Source of the DNA: JAZDJP01 sp043803805
GTDB taxonomy: Bacteria > Planctomycetota > JAZDJP01
Length of the DNA: 29,124 nucleotides
Assembly: GCA_043803805.1 (NCBI GenBank)
Contig: JAZDJP010000048.1
Coordinates: 1 to 29,124 of the forward strand
Direction of reading: 5' to 3'
Shown here: piece after piece, positions 16,127-24,056 of the stretch
How positions within the stretch are numbered: the stretch's first letter is position 1
Layout: each line of letters opens with the position of its first letter
Program-made: the position numbers and the translations under genes
The notes under the pieces: generated by a model
Told to the model about the DNA's origin: nothing
The model's input: only the letters and a program-made list of their open reading frames with translations
The model's database searches: none

Positions 16127-17833
16127 ATGTCTCCCGTTCGCGCGCTGATCGCGGTTGTGAGAACGTTCCATGCCTGGACAGGTCGGAGGATCGGCAATCT
16201 CGATGCCCTTGAGCGCCGCGGCATCGGCCGTTTTCTGGAAACCTGCGATCCCGACGCGTTGGAGGCCGAAGGCCGCCGTTTGACTCTGGCCGCCTTTCAG
16301 CGGGCCGCCAAACGGGTTCCCGCCTACCGCGAACTGCTCGGCAAGGAGGGCGTCGCTCCCGGATCGGTGACCACCCTTGAGGATTTTCGCCGGAAGGTCC
16401 CCATCACCGGCAAACACAACACCTTCGCAGCGTTCCCCGTGGACAATCTTTGCGTTGACGGCGACCCCGGGGATCTCGCCTCGGTGATCACCAGCTCCGG
16501 GCACTCCGGCGTATTCGCCTTCGGCCTCACCGACCGCTCGGAAACAGCCGCAAACACAAGGGCCGTCGATTTCGCTCTGGACTATCATTTTGCCGCCGGT
16601 TCCCGACGGACGCTTCTCGTCAATGTCCTGCCCATGGGCGTGAAGGTGTCCAGCCGGCTCTGCACCGTGGCGGACGTCAGCGTCCGCGAAGACATGGCCC
16701 TGGGCATCATCCAATCCCTCGGCCCGCGCTACGACCAGATCATCCTGCTGGGAGATTACGCCTTTATCAAACGGCTCCTCGAAGAGGGCCGCGACCGCCG
16801 CGGCATCGACTGGCACACCATGCTCCTCCACGTGATTGTCGGCCAGGAGTATGTTCCGGAAACCTGGCGCACCTACATCGCCGGGCTGATCGGGAGCGCC
16901 GATCCGGCCGACCGCGATGAGGGCATGGTGGCCTTCACGATGGGCGCGGCGGAGATCGGGCTCAATTTTCTTTTCGAATCATCGGACATCATCCGCCTGC
17001 GGCGGAGAATAACCGAAAACCAGTCCCTGCGCGACTGTCTCGCATTCCCGGGGTATTCTTCCACACCCACGCTTTATCAGTACAACCCGCTTTCAACCTA
17101 CATCGAAGAGATGCCCTTGGGCACCAGCGGCCGGTTCCGGCATTTGCTCGTCACCACGGTTGACCCGGACCGCCGCCTTCCGCTCATACGTTACCGGCTT
17201 GGCGACATCGGCAGAGTCTTTCCGTACTCCGAATTCTGCCGCCGCCTCGAGGAATTTGGCGCCGGAGACCTCCGCCCGCGCCTGCGCCTGCCGGTCGCGG
17301 TGGCCCTGGGCCGTAATGAGTTCATCCACGCGACGCACGCTCCCGTGAGCATCGCCGGCAACATCGTCAAGGATGCGCTCTACCGCGACCCGCAGGTGGC
17401 CGGCGCCGTCACCGGTAATTTCCGCATGTCCTTGCTGGAAGGACGCATCCGAATTGAGATCCAGCAACGCCCCGGTGACAAAACCAAACCGGCGGATCTC
17501 GCCGCGAAATTTGAACTCCTCTTGCGTCAGCGCATAACATCCATCTACGATCACCCCTATTTCCGGGCCTACGACGACTGCCTGCACAACCGGGAACTAC
17601 CCGCCGGCACGCCGCGGGAATGGCTGGACATCTTCGAAAGCGCACGGGAATCGCTCCGGCCTTTTCTGGAAAAGAGCACGGGGAGAATCTTCAAGGCGGA
17701 TGAAGATTATCTCACGATACGCTTTTATCCCCACGACGAGTTTCCCCATCCTCTGGATTGGGAACGGAAAATCACCTATATCCGCCCCGAAGACGTCATC
17801 GCACACAAAGAAGCCAGCCGCCTTGAGAAATAG
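16127..17833 (+). CDS. PaaK-like adenylate-forming (CoA ligase-type) protein, copy B
   Basis: Protein of 568 aa, co-linear with the gene at 12086 and very similar from the first residue (MSP-RALI) to the last (KEASRLE). It keeps SSGHSG, GAAEIG, LIRYRLGD and LGRNEF. Differences cluster in GDYAFIKRLLEEGRDRRG, the stretch after residue 303 (CLAFPGYSSTPTL instead of CLACLGNPCTPMI), HAPVSIAGNIV and QQRPGDKTKP, so parts of the substrate pocket may have diverged. ATG at 16127 matches the start of the other copy; an in-frame extension upstream runs back into the FeeM gene and is rejected. No strong ribosome site is visible. Expected to adenylate an acid for the neighbouring N-acyltransferase, but this is inference. 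Confidence 0.75.
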   Translation: MSPVRALIAVVRTFHAWTGRRIGNLDALERRGIGRFLETCDPDALEAEGRRLTLAAFQRAAKRVPAYRELLGKEGVAPGSVTTLEDFRRKVPITGKHNTFAAFPVDNLCVDGDPGDLASVITSSGHSGVFAFGLTDRSETAANTRAVDFALDYHFAAGSRRTLLVNVLPMGVKVSSRLCTVADVSVREDMALGIIQSLGPRYDQIILLGDYAFIKRLLEEGRDRRGIDWHTMLLHVIVGQEYVPETWRTYIAGLIGSADPADRDEGMVAFTMGAAEIGLNFLFESSDIIRLRRRITENQSLRDCLAFPGYSSTPTLYQYNPLSTYIEEMPLGTSGRFRHLLVTTVDPDRRLPLIRYRLGDIGRVFPYSEFCRRLEEFGAGDLRPRLRLPVAVALGRNEFIHATHAPVSIAGNIVKDALYRDPQVAGAVTGNFRMSLLEGRIRIEIQQRPGDKTKPADLAAKFELLLRQRITSIYDHPYFRAYDDCLHNRELPAGTPREWLDIFESARESLRPFLEKSTGRIFKADEDYLTIRFYPHDEFPHPLDWERKITYIRPEDVIAHKEASRLEK

Positions 17834-17851
17834 AGAATAAATTGAATTTTC

Positions 17852-17880
17852 TGGTCACCGCCAAACCCATCCGCTACAAT
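17852..17880 (+). promoter_or_regulatory. Leaderless promoter of purD
   Basis: TGGTCA (17852-17857), a 17-bp spacer and TACAAT (17875-17880), the latter a 5/6 match to the -10 consensus. Eight bases separate it from the purD ATG, and no Shine-Dalgarno sequence is present, so the mRNA is probably leaderless. Confidence 0.5.
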
Positions 17881-17888
17881 TTTACCGC

Positions 17889-19172
17889 ATGAAAATCCTT
17901 GTGGTCGGCGGCGGCGCCCGCGAGCACGCCATCGTCTGGAAGCTGTCGCGATCCCCGAAACCCCACACGCTCTACGCCGCCCCCGGGAATCCCGGCATCG
18001 CGCGGCTGGCCGCGTGCGTCCCGATCCCGGCCACCGACATCGCGTCCCTCGTCGCATTCGCCGAAACGGAGAAAATCACCCTCACGGTGGTGGGTCCCGA
18101 GGCGCCTCTGGCGGCGGGCCTGGCGGACGCCCTCCGGGAAAAGGGACACCTGGTCTTCGGGCCGAACCGCCTGGCGGCCGAAATCGAATCCAGCAAGGTC
18201 TTCTCCAAGGAACTCATGCGCCGCCACGGCATCCCCACGGCGGAATTCCACGCGTTCGACAATTTCGCCGCGGCGCAGGCGCACCTCTCACGGGCCCGCC
18301 TGCCGCTCGTCGTCAAGGCGGACGGCCTCGCCGCCGGGAAGGGCGTGTCCGTCTGCGCGACGCGGGAGGAGGCCCTCGCCGCCGTCGCGGCCATGATGAT
18401 GGACCGCCGGTTCGGGGAGGCGGGAGACCGGATCATCGTCGAGGAGTTCCTCGAGGGCGAGGAGGTCTCCATCCTCGTGGTGACCGATGGAAACACGATC
18501 CTGCCGCTGGCCCCCTCCCAGGACCACAAGCGCGTCGGCGACCATGACGCGGGGCCCAACACCGGCGGGATGGGCGCCTATTCTCCCGTGCCCTTCCTGC
18601 CCGGGGAGACCTACCGGAAAATCGAGCGGACCGTGCTCCTCCCCACTGTCCACGCCCTGAACGCGGAGAACCGGCGGTTCTGCGGGATTCTCTACGCGGG
18701 AATCATCCTCACGGCCGACGGGCCGAAGGCCCTCGAGTTCAACGCCCGTTTCGGGGATCCGGAAACGGAGGTCATCCTTCCGCGCCTCACGAGCGACCTG
18801 GCGCCCATTCTCTACCGCGCGGCGGAGGGAACCCTGGCGGAAGCGAAGGCGGAATGGGATGAGCGCGCGGCCGTGACGGTGGTCCTCGCCTCGGGCGGCT
18901 ATCCCGGCGCTTTTAAAAAGGGAATCCCCATCGAGGGCGCGGACACGGCGCCGGACGCCGTGGTGTTCCACGCGGGGACCGCGGAGCAAAACGGGAAACT
19001 CGTCACCGCCGGCGGCCGGGTCCTGGCCGTGACGGCCCTGGGCGCCACGATCGCCGCGGCGCGCGACACCGCGTACAACGCCGTCCGGACGATTCGATTC
19101 GATGGCATGCATTACCGGAGGGATATCGGAGCGAAGGCGATGAAAACGATGAAACCTGGCGGAAACGGATAA
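17889..19172 (+). CDS. purD: Phosphoribosylamine-glycine ligase
   Basis: GAR synthetase, the ATP-grasp enzyme that joins glycine to phosphoribosylamine in de novo purine synthesis. The 427-aa length is normal. Motifs are the N-terminal nucleotide fold GGGAREHA (7-14), VVGPEAPLAAGL (68-79), ATP-grasp KADGLAAGKGV (143-153), the signature DHKRVGDHDAGPNTGGMGAY (212-231) and the metal-binding EFNARFGDPE (283-292). The start is fixed by MKILVVGGG and the leaderless promoter. The last codons (MKTMKPGGNG) may be loosely constrained. guaB follows 101 bp downstream on the same strand, separated by a heptamer array, placing two purine-synthesis genes together. Confidence 0.97.
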   Translation: MKILVVGGGAREHAIVWKLSRSPKPHTLYAAPGNPGIARLAACVPIPATDIASLVAFAETEKITLTVVGPEAPLAAGLADALREKGHLVFGPNRLAAEIESSKVFSKELMRRHGIPTAEFHAFDNFAAAQAHLSRARLPLVVKADGLAAGKGVSVCATREEALAAVAAMMMDRRFGEAGDRIIVEEFLEGEEVSILVVTDGNTILPLAPSQDHKRVGDHDAGPNTGGMGAYSPVPFLPGETYRKIERTVLLPTVHALNAENRRFCGILYAGIILTADGPKALEFNARFGDPETEVILPRLTSDLAPILYRAAEGTLAEAKAEWDERAAVTVVLASGGYPGAFKKGIPIEGADTAPDAVVFHAGTAEQNGKLVTAGGRVLAVTALGATIAAARDTAYNAVRTIRFDGMHYRRDIGAKAMKTMKPGGNG

Positions 19173-19176
19173 GATT

Positions 19177-19254
19177 GGCGTTTAGCGGATAGCGCATAGC
19201 GGATAGAAAAACGTCTTATTCTTCCTATCCCCTCCACGCTGTACGCTACACGCT
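19177..19254. repeat. Heptameric AGCGNNT arrays, inverted pair
   Basis: Left arm: GGCGTTT, AGCGGAT, AGCGCAT, AGCGGAT in exact 7-bp register (19177-19204). Right arm, opposite orientation: CCACGCT, GTACGCT, ACACGCT (19234-19254), preceded by ATCCCCT. About 22 bp separate the arms. The array fills the purD-guaB gap and stops just before the guaB ribosome site. Confidence 0.8.
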
Positions 19255-19273
19255 CATCCCTGGAGGCAATCCC

Positions 19274-20722
19274 ATGGCCCGATTTCTTGAAAAGCGCGGC
19301 ATCACCTTCGACGACGTCCTCCTCGTCCCCCGGAAGTCGGACGTCCTGCCGAGCGGCGTGTCCCTGGAGACGCGCCTCACCCGGAACATCCGCCTCAATC
19401 TCCCGCTCCTCTCGTCCGCGATGGACACGGTGACGGAGGCGAACCTCGCGATCGCCCTCGCCCAGCAGGGAGGGCTCGGGGTCATCCACCGGAATCTCTC
19501 CATCGAACGCCAGGTCCTCGAGGTCGCCAAGGTCAAGCGCTCCGAGAACGGCATCATCATGGACCCCATCACGTTGCCCCCGGAGGCCACCATCGGGAAG
19601 GCCCGGGAGATCATGGAGACCCATCACATTTCGGGACTTCCCATCACCCGCGGCCGGAAACTCCTGGGCATCCTCACGAACCGCGACCTGCGCTTCCAGC
19701 GCGACAACGCCGTGACGGTCGCCGCCGTCATGACCAAGGAGCACCTCGTCACCGCCCCCATGGGCACCACCCTCGACGCGGCGAAAAAGATCCTCCACGA
19801 GCACAAGGTGGAGAAGTTACTGCTCGTGAACGCGAAGGGCGACCTCGAGGGGCTCATCACCATCAAGGACATCAACAAGATGCTCCAGTTCCCCAGCGCC
19901 TCCAAGGACGCCCGGGGACGCCTCCGGACGGGCGCCGCCCTCGGCGTCGCCGATATGGATCGCGCCGCGGCCCTCGTGGACGCCGACGTGGACGTCCTCG
20001 TCGTGGACAGCGCCCACGGCCACTCCGCGAAGGTCGTGGACTGCGTCAGGACCCTCAAGAAGAAGTTCGATATCGAGGTCATCGCCGGAAACGTGGTGAC
20101 GGCGGAAGGGACCTCGGACCTCATCCGGGCCGGGGCGGACGCCATCAAGGTCGGCGTGGGGCCCGGCTCCATCTGCACGACGCGGATCATCGCCGGCGTC
20201 GGGGTGCCCCAGATCACCGCGGTCGGGGAGTGCGCGAAGGCCGCCCGGAAAAGCCGCGTCCCGGTCATCGCCGACGGCGGCATCCGCTACTCGGGGGATG
20301 TCGCCAAGGCCCTCGCGGCGGGGGCGTCCGCGGTGATGGTGGGCAATCTCCTGGCCGGCACGGACGAAAGCCCGGGGCACTTTGAAATCTATCAGGGCCG
20401 CCGGTTCAAGGCCTACCGCGGGATGGGATCCATCGGCGCGATGTTCGAGGGGAGCGCCGACCGCTACGGCCAGCAGGCGACGCCCGGCGGAAAACTCGTC
20501 CCGGAGGGCGTCGAGGGGCGGATCGCCTACAAGGGCCCCCTGGCCGACGTCGTGTTCCAGCTCGCCGGCGGCATCCGTGCCTGCATGGGGTACTCGGGGG
20601 CGCGGACGATTGGCGAACTCCAGGAGAAGGCCGTCTTCATCGAAATATCCCACGCGGGGCTCACGGAAAGCCACCCCCACGACATCCAGATCACGCGGGA
20701 GTCGCCGAATTATCAGACATAG
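19274..20722 (+). CDS. guaB: Inosine-5'-monophosphate dehydrogenase
   Basis: NAD-dependent oxidation of IMP to XMP, the committed step of GMP synthesis. The 482-aa protein has a (beta/alpha)8 barrel interrupted by two CBS domains (about 95-205; typical ISGLPITRGRKLLGILTNRD and VEKLLLVNAKGDLEGLITIKD). Active-site features are VVDSAHGH (243-250), the catalytic loop GVGPGSICTT with Cys301, ADGGIRYSGD, the IMP-binding MVGNLLAGTDESPG, the YRGMGS loop, and the mobile flap EGVEGRIAYKG. GGAGG 7 nt before the ATG supports the start. The CBS pair normally binds adenine or guanine nucleotides and tunes activity. Downstream is a repeat-rich gap. Confidence 0.98.
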   Translation: MARFLEKRGITFDDVLLVPRKSDVLPSGVSLETRLTRNIRLNLPLLSSAMDTVTEANLAIALAQQGGLGVIHRNLSIERQVLEVAKVKRSENGIIMDPITLPPEATIGKAREIMETHHISGLPITRGRKLLGILTNRDLRFQRDNAVTVAAVMTKEHLVTAPMGTTLDAAKKILHEHKVEKLLLVNAKGDLEGLITIKDINKMLQFPSASKDARGRLRTGAALGVADMDRAAALVDADVDVLVVDSAHGHSAKVVDCVRTLKKKFDIEVIAGNVVTAEGTSDLIRAGADAIKVGVGPGSICTTRIIAGVGVPQITAVGECAKAARKSRVPVIADGGIRYSGDVAKALAAGASAVMVGNLLAGTDESPGHFEIYQGRRFKAYRGMGSIGAMFEGSADRYGQQATPGGKLVPEGVEGRIAYKGPLADVVFQLAGGIRACMGYSGARTIGELQEKAVFIEISHAGLTESHPHDIQITRESPNYQT

Positions 20723-20759
20723 CCACGGAAACACGGAAGAACACCCGAAACACGGAAAA
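20723..20759 (+). repeat. CACGGAAA-type array, left arm
   Basis: Four units of 9-10 bp: CCACGGAAA, CACGGAAGAA, CACCCGAAA and CACGGAAAA. The same unit in the opposite orientation is at 21538-21586, so the two arms flank an 780-bp segment holding the small membrane protein gene. Confidence 0.65.
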
Positions 20760-20763
20760 CAAC

Positions 20764-20895
20764 ATGAGAAAATCGTTCCGGGTCTGGCGGGTTCTGGGGG
20801 TGACGACCGTCGTCGTTGCGGTTGCAGGTGGAGTCGCTTGGGTTACCGGCATCCTGCCACCATTGGCATCTCATCCGCCCTCGAATTCCATATAG
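20764..20895 (+). CDS. Possible 43-aa single-span peptide
   Basis: Short ORF, MRKSFRVWRVLGVTT at the start, then a hydrophobic run (about residues 10-32) after a strongly basic N-terminus, like an export signal or membrane anchor. It ends abruptly after a Pro/Ser-rich tail at TAG. No ribosome site precedes it, only the CACGGAAA repeat array. It may be the 5' remnant of a decayed exported-protein gene or a chance ORF. Confidence 0.25.
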   Translation: MRKSFRVWRVLGVTTVVVAVAGGVAWVTGILPPLASHPPSNSI

Positions 20896-20960
20896 ATTTT
20901 CCATTTCAATCGGGTCGAACCTCTGCAACGATGAACGATTGTCCTCATTCGGGAACAGTT

Positions 20961-21158
20961 CTAAAAATCCGTGACGAAGGGCGCGGCGGCCAGGACCGCG
21001 CCCACGAGAATCAGCCAGAACCAGCCGTCCACGAAATACGGATAGACGCAGAGAAGCACCCCCGCGATCATCGGGGCAAACCGGGCCTGCCGCCGGCCGT
21101 AGACCCAATAGGCCATCCCGAGGGACCCGGCGATGATTCCGACGATCAGACTGTTCAT
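20961..21158 (-). CDS. Small conserved two-span membrane protein
   Basis: 65-aa protein (MNSLIVGIIAGSLGMAYWVYGRRQ...) with two hydrophobic segments, about residues 4-20 and 28-62, separated by the basic GRRQARFAP. The pattern IIAGSLGMAYWVYGRRQ-x-RF-x-PMIAGVLLCVYPYFV matches a widespread small membrane family, sometimes labelled amino acid transport protein without, to my knowledge, biochemical proof. ATG at 21158 gives the family start; upstream in-frame codons are repeat sequence. No ribosome site is obvious. It is alone on its strand between guaB and the acyl-CoA dehydrogenase, within a repeat-rich gap. Confidence 0.7.
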   Translation of the reverse strand: MNSLIVGIIAGSLGMAYWVYGRRQARFAPMIAGVLLCVYPYFVDGWFWLILVGAVLAAAPFVTDF

Positions 21159-21165
21159 GAAACAA

Positions 21166-21296
21166 GAGTCTGAGAGTCTTGGAGTCCAGGAGTCACCGAG
21201 TCCGGCGAACAAAAGACCATCCATTCGCAACATCAACGGGGCAATAATTCGCTGACTCTTCTCTGTCCTCTCTTCGACTCCCAGACTCCGAGACCC
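21166..21296. repeat. Octameric GAGTCNNN arrays, inverted pair
   Basis: Left arm: five units in exact 8-bp register, GAGTCTGA, GAGTCTTG, GAGTCCAG, GAGTCACC, GAGTCCGG (21166-21205). Right arm, opposite orientation: GACTC at 21254, 21276 and 21284 and GACCC at 21292, the last three again 8 bp apart. The left arm begins 8 bp upstream of the small membrane protein start and would lie in its 5' leader. Confidence 0.8.
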
Positions 21297-21537
21297 CCTC
21301 GCGTTCACCTTGCCGTCCTATTGACTCTGCCTGGGTTTGGCCTGAACGAGATAAACCAAGTTTCCACATGTGTCGTCAATAGAATGTCAACGCCTGCTCC
21401 TGGTTTTTGACCAGCAGCCTTACAAAACGCAGTTGCATCGCGCGGCCTCTCCTTCTTTCTGCGATTCCCCAACCCGGCATCGCCGAAACCAAACAGAACT
21501 ACCGTCCACTCGACCGACAACTCCGGGAAATCGGATT
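21297..21537. other. Non-coding gap without recognised features
   Basis: With the flanking arrays, 21159-21587 is a 429-bp stretch without a supported gene. This central part has an open frame on the minus strand, but its N-terminal codons only translate the CACGAAA repeat and the rest matches nothing I know. No tRNA, hairpin terminator or promoter is evident. Confidence 0.4.
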
Positions 21538-21586
21538 CTTCTTTCGTGTTTTCGTGATGTGATTTTTCCTCTTTCGTGTTTCCGTG
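21538..21586 (-). repeat. CACGAAA-type array, right arm
   Basis: On the minus strand the units CACGGAAA, CACGAAAGA, CACGAAAA and CACGAAAGAA occur, with a degenerate stretch in the middle. It is the opposite-orientation partner of 20723-20759 and ends 1-2 bp beyond the acyl-CoA dehydrogenase stop codon. Confidence 0.65.
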
Positions 21587-21587
21587 A

Positions 21588-22745
21588 CTATTGCGCGGCT
21601 TCCTTAAGCAGCGCCAGCGCAATCTCCTGCCTCTGGATCTGGTTGGTGCCCTCGTAGATCTGGGTGATCTTGGCGTCGCGCATCATCTTCTCCACGGGGT
21701 ACTCCCGCATGTACCCGTAGCCACCGAAGACCTGGACCGCGTCCACCGTCACCTTCATGGCGGTGTCCGAGCAGAATGTCTTGGCGATGGCGGAGAACTT
21801 GGACGAGCGCTCCCCGCCCCGGTCCGTGAGACGCGCCACCTCGTAGAGCAGGCACCGCGCCGCCTGGACCTGAATCTCCATGTCCGCCAGCATGAACTGA
21901 ATGGCCTGGAAGGAGGCGATCGTCTGGCCGAACTGCCTGCGCTCCCTGGCATAGGCGACGGCGCAGTCGAGCGCCCCTTGGGCGATGCCCAGGGCCTGGG
22001 CGGCGACGCCGGGCCGGGAGGCGTCGAACGTCTTCATGGCCACGAGAAGCCCCCGCCCCTCCTTCTCGATGCGGTTCGCCGCCGGCACCCGGCAATTCTC
22101 GAAAACGAGCTCCCTCGTCGCGGAGGCCCGGATGCCCAGTTTCTTTTCCTTCTTCCCGAAGGAGAACCCCGGCGTCCCCTTCTCCACGATGAAACAGCTG
22201 ATGCCCCGGGCGCCCTTCGACGGGTCGGTCGAGGCAAACACGGTGTAGGTCTCGGCCTCCCCGCCGTTGGTGATCCACTGCTTGGTACCGTTCAAGACGT
22301 AAAAATCGCCGTCCTTCTTCGCCGTGGTTTTGAGGGCCGTGGCGTCGCTGCCCGCCTCGGATTCCGTGATGGCGAAGGCCGCGAGTTTTTTCCCGGACGC
22401 GATGTCCGGGAGGTATTTCTTCTTCTGCTCCTCGTTGGCGCACAGGAGAATGGGGAACGTCCCGAGCCCCGTCGCCGCCATCGCCAGCGCGATTCCGCTG
22501 CACGCCCGCGACAACTCCTCCACAACGATGCATTGTTCGAAAACGCCGCCCCCCATCCCGCCGTACGCCTCGGGGATGTACACGCCGCAGAGATCGCTTT
22601 CCGCGAGGATTTTGACGATGTCCCAGGGGAATTCCTCGGCCTCGTCGTAATGGGCCGCCACGGGCTTGATCTTCTCCCGCGCGATCCGCCGCGCGAGGTC
22701 CCGGATCATGACCTGCTGTTCAGTGAAGAAAAAATCGTGGGCCAT
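21588..22745 (-). CDS. Acyl-CoA dehydrogenase (short-chain/butyryl-type)
   Basis: FAD enzyme of 385 aa that introduces a trans-2 double bond into acyl-CoA and passes electrons to electron-transfer flavoprotein. Domain order is normal: an N-terminal helical domain, a middle beta-domain with FAITESEAGSDA (124-135) and WITNGG (157-162), and a C-terminal helical domain with RRQFGQTIASFQAIQFMLADM and VFGGYGYMREYPVEKMMRDAKI. The catalytic base is Glu365 in YEGTNQIQR, the position used by short-chain and butyryl-CoA dehydrogenases. It starts 48 bp after fabF on the same strand, so it seems to be the last gene of the fatty acid synthesis operon, an unusual place for a beta-oxidation-type enzyme. Confidence 0.95.
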   Translation of the reverse strand: MAHDFFFTEQQVMIRDLARRIAREKIKPVAAHYDEAEEFPWDIVKILAESDLCGVYIPEAYGGMGGGVFEQCIVVEELSRACSGIALAMAATGLGTFPILLCANEEQKKKYLPDIASGKKLAAFAITESEAGSDATALKTTAKKDGDFYVLNGTKQWITNGGEAETYTVFASTDPSKGARGISCFIVEKGTPGFSFGKKEKKLGIRASATRELVFENCRVPAANRIEKEGRGLLVAMKTFDASRPGVAAQALGIAQGALDCAVAYARERRQFGQTIASFQAIQFMLADMEIQVQAARCLLYEVARLTDRGGERSSKFSAIAKTFCSDTAMKVTVDAVQVFGGYGYMREYPVEKMMRDAKITQIYEGTNQIQRQEIALALLKEAAQ

Positions 22746-22793
22746 CGGGTGATTCCTTTCCGTGTGTTGAGCGGCCGCGGGAGCCGGGCGGCG

Positions 22794-24047
22794 CTAGGAT
22801 TTAAATTTTCCGCAGAGAAGGATGGCGTTGTGCCCGCCAAAGCCCATGGCGTTCGACAGGGCGTAATTCACCGTCCGTTCCCGCGCGGTGTTCGGCACAT
22901 AGTCGAGGTCGCACTCCGGGTCGGGCGTCGTGTAGTTGATGGTGGGCGGCATGACATCCTTCGCCACCGCCATCACCGTCACGACGAACTCGAGTCCGCT
23001 GGCCGCCCCGAGGAGATGCCCCGTCATGGACTTCGTCGAGCTCACGGCGAGTTTCTTCGCGTGATCACCGAATACCGTCTTGATGGCCAGGGTCTCGGTT
23101 TTGTCGTTCAGGGGCGTCGAGGTGCCGTGGGCATTGATGTAGTCCACCGCCTCCGGCGCCACCCCCCCGTGCTTCAGGGCCATCCGGATGGCCCGCGCGG
23201 CCCCCTTCCCGTCCGGATCCGGGGCCGTGAGGTGATAGGCGTCCGCCGTCATGCCGAAGCCAAGGAGCTCCGCGTAGATGCGGGCCCCGCGCTTCCGGGC
23301 GTGCCCGAGTTCCTCGAGAATCACCATCCCCGCCCCTTCCCCGATGACGAAACCGTCGCGTTCGCGATCGAAGGGCCGGCTGGCCTTCGTCGGATCGCCG
23401 CGCCACGTGGACAGCGCCCCGATGGCGCAGAAGCCGCCGATCCCGGTGTGGGCGATGGGCGCCTCGGCCCCGCCCGTGATAACGACATCCGTCTCGCCCG
23501 TCCGGATGAGATCGAGGGCGTCCCCGATGGCGTGCGCGCCCGACGCGCAGGCCGAGGCCACCCCGAAGTTGGGGCCCTGTATCCTGAAGTGGAGCGACAC
23601 CTGCCCCGCGGCCGCGTTCATCATCATCTTGGGAATGAGCAACGGCGACACCCGCCCCGGCCCTTTCTGCAGGAGAATCCGGTACTGGGTCTCGATCTCC
23701 TCGAGCCCGCCGACGCCGGATCCCACCACCGCCCCGACCCGTTCCGGATCGAGACGGTTCATGTCCAGCCCCGCGTCGTTCACGGCCTCGATGGCCGCGG
23801 CCACGGTGTACTGCGCGAAGCGATCCATGCGCTTGGCCGCCTTGGGATCCATCACCTTCCCGGGTTCGAAATTCCTCACCTCGCCCGCGATGTGGACATC
23901 GTAGGCGGCGGTGTCAAACCGGGTGATGGGCGCGATCCCGCTCCGGCCGGCGATGAGGGATCCCCACATCTCGGGAACCGTGTTTCCCACGGGGCATACC
24001 GCCCCCATCCCCGTCACGACGGCGCGGCGGTCATTCTGTCCTGCCAT
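22794..24047 (-). CDS. fabF: Beta-ketoacyl-ACP synthase II
   Basis: Condensing enzyme that extends acyl-ACP with malonyl-ACP. The 417-aa thiolase-fold protein has active-site Cys167 in GVASACASGAHA, His307 in NAHGTSTPLND, Lys339 in SSTKSMTGH and His344, plus the glycine-rich C-terminal SNAMGFGGHNA. The decarboxylating Cys-His-His set identifies KAS I/II rather than FabH. Its ribosome site GGAGGA overlaps the acpP stop codon (TAGGAGGA), so translation of the two is probably coupled; the gap is 9 bp. Confidence 0.97.
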   Translation of the reverse strand: MAGQNDRRAVVTGMGAVCPVGNTVPEMWGSLIAGRSGIAPITRFDTAAYDVHIAGEVRNFEPGKVMDPKAAKRMDRFAQYTVAAAIEAVNDAGLDMNRLDPERVGAVVGSGVGGLEEIETQYRILLQKGPGRVSPLLIPKMMMNAAAGQVSLHFRIQGPNFGVASACASGAHAIGDALDLIRTGETDVVITGGAEAPIAHTGIGGFCAIGALSTWRGDPTKASRPFDRERDGFVIGEGAGMVILEELGHARKRGARIYAELLGFGMTADAYHLTAPDPDGKGAARAIRMALKHGGVAPEAVDYINAHGTSTPLNDKTETLAIKTVFGDHAKKLAVSSTKSMTGHLLGAASGLEFVVTVMAVAKDVMPPTINYTTPDPECDLDYVPNTARERTVNYALSNAMGFGGHNAILLCGKFKS

Positions 24048-24056
24048 GCCATCCTC

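Noticed and set aside
21305..21622. 105-codon minus-strand frame upstream of the small membrane protein
   Set aside because: Its N-terminal part only translates the CACGAAA repeat (HGNTKEE, HENTKEE) and overlaps the acyl-CoA dehydrogenase end; no recognisable domain.
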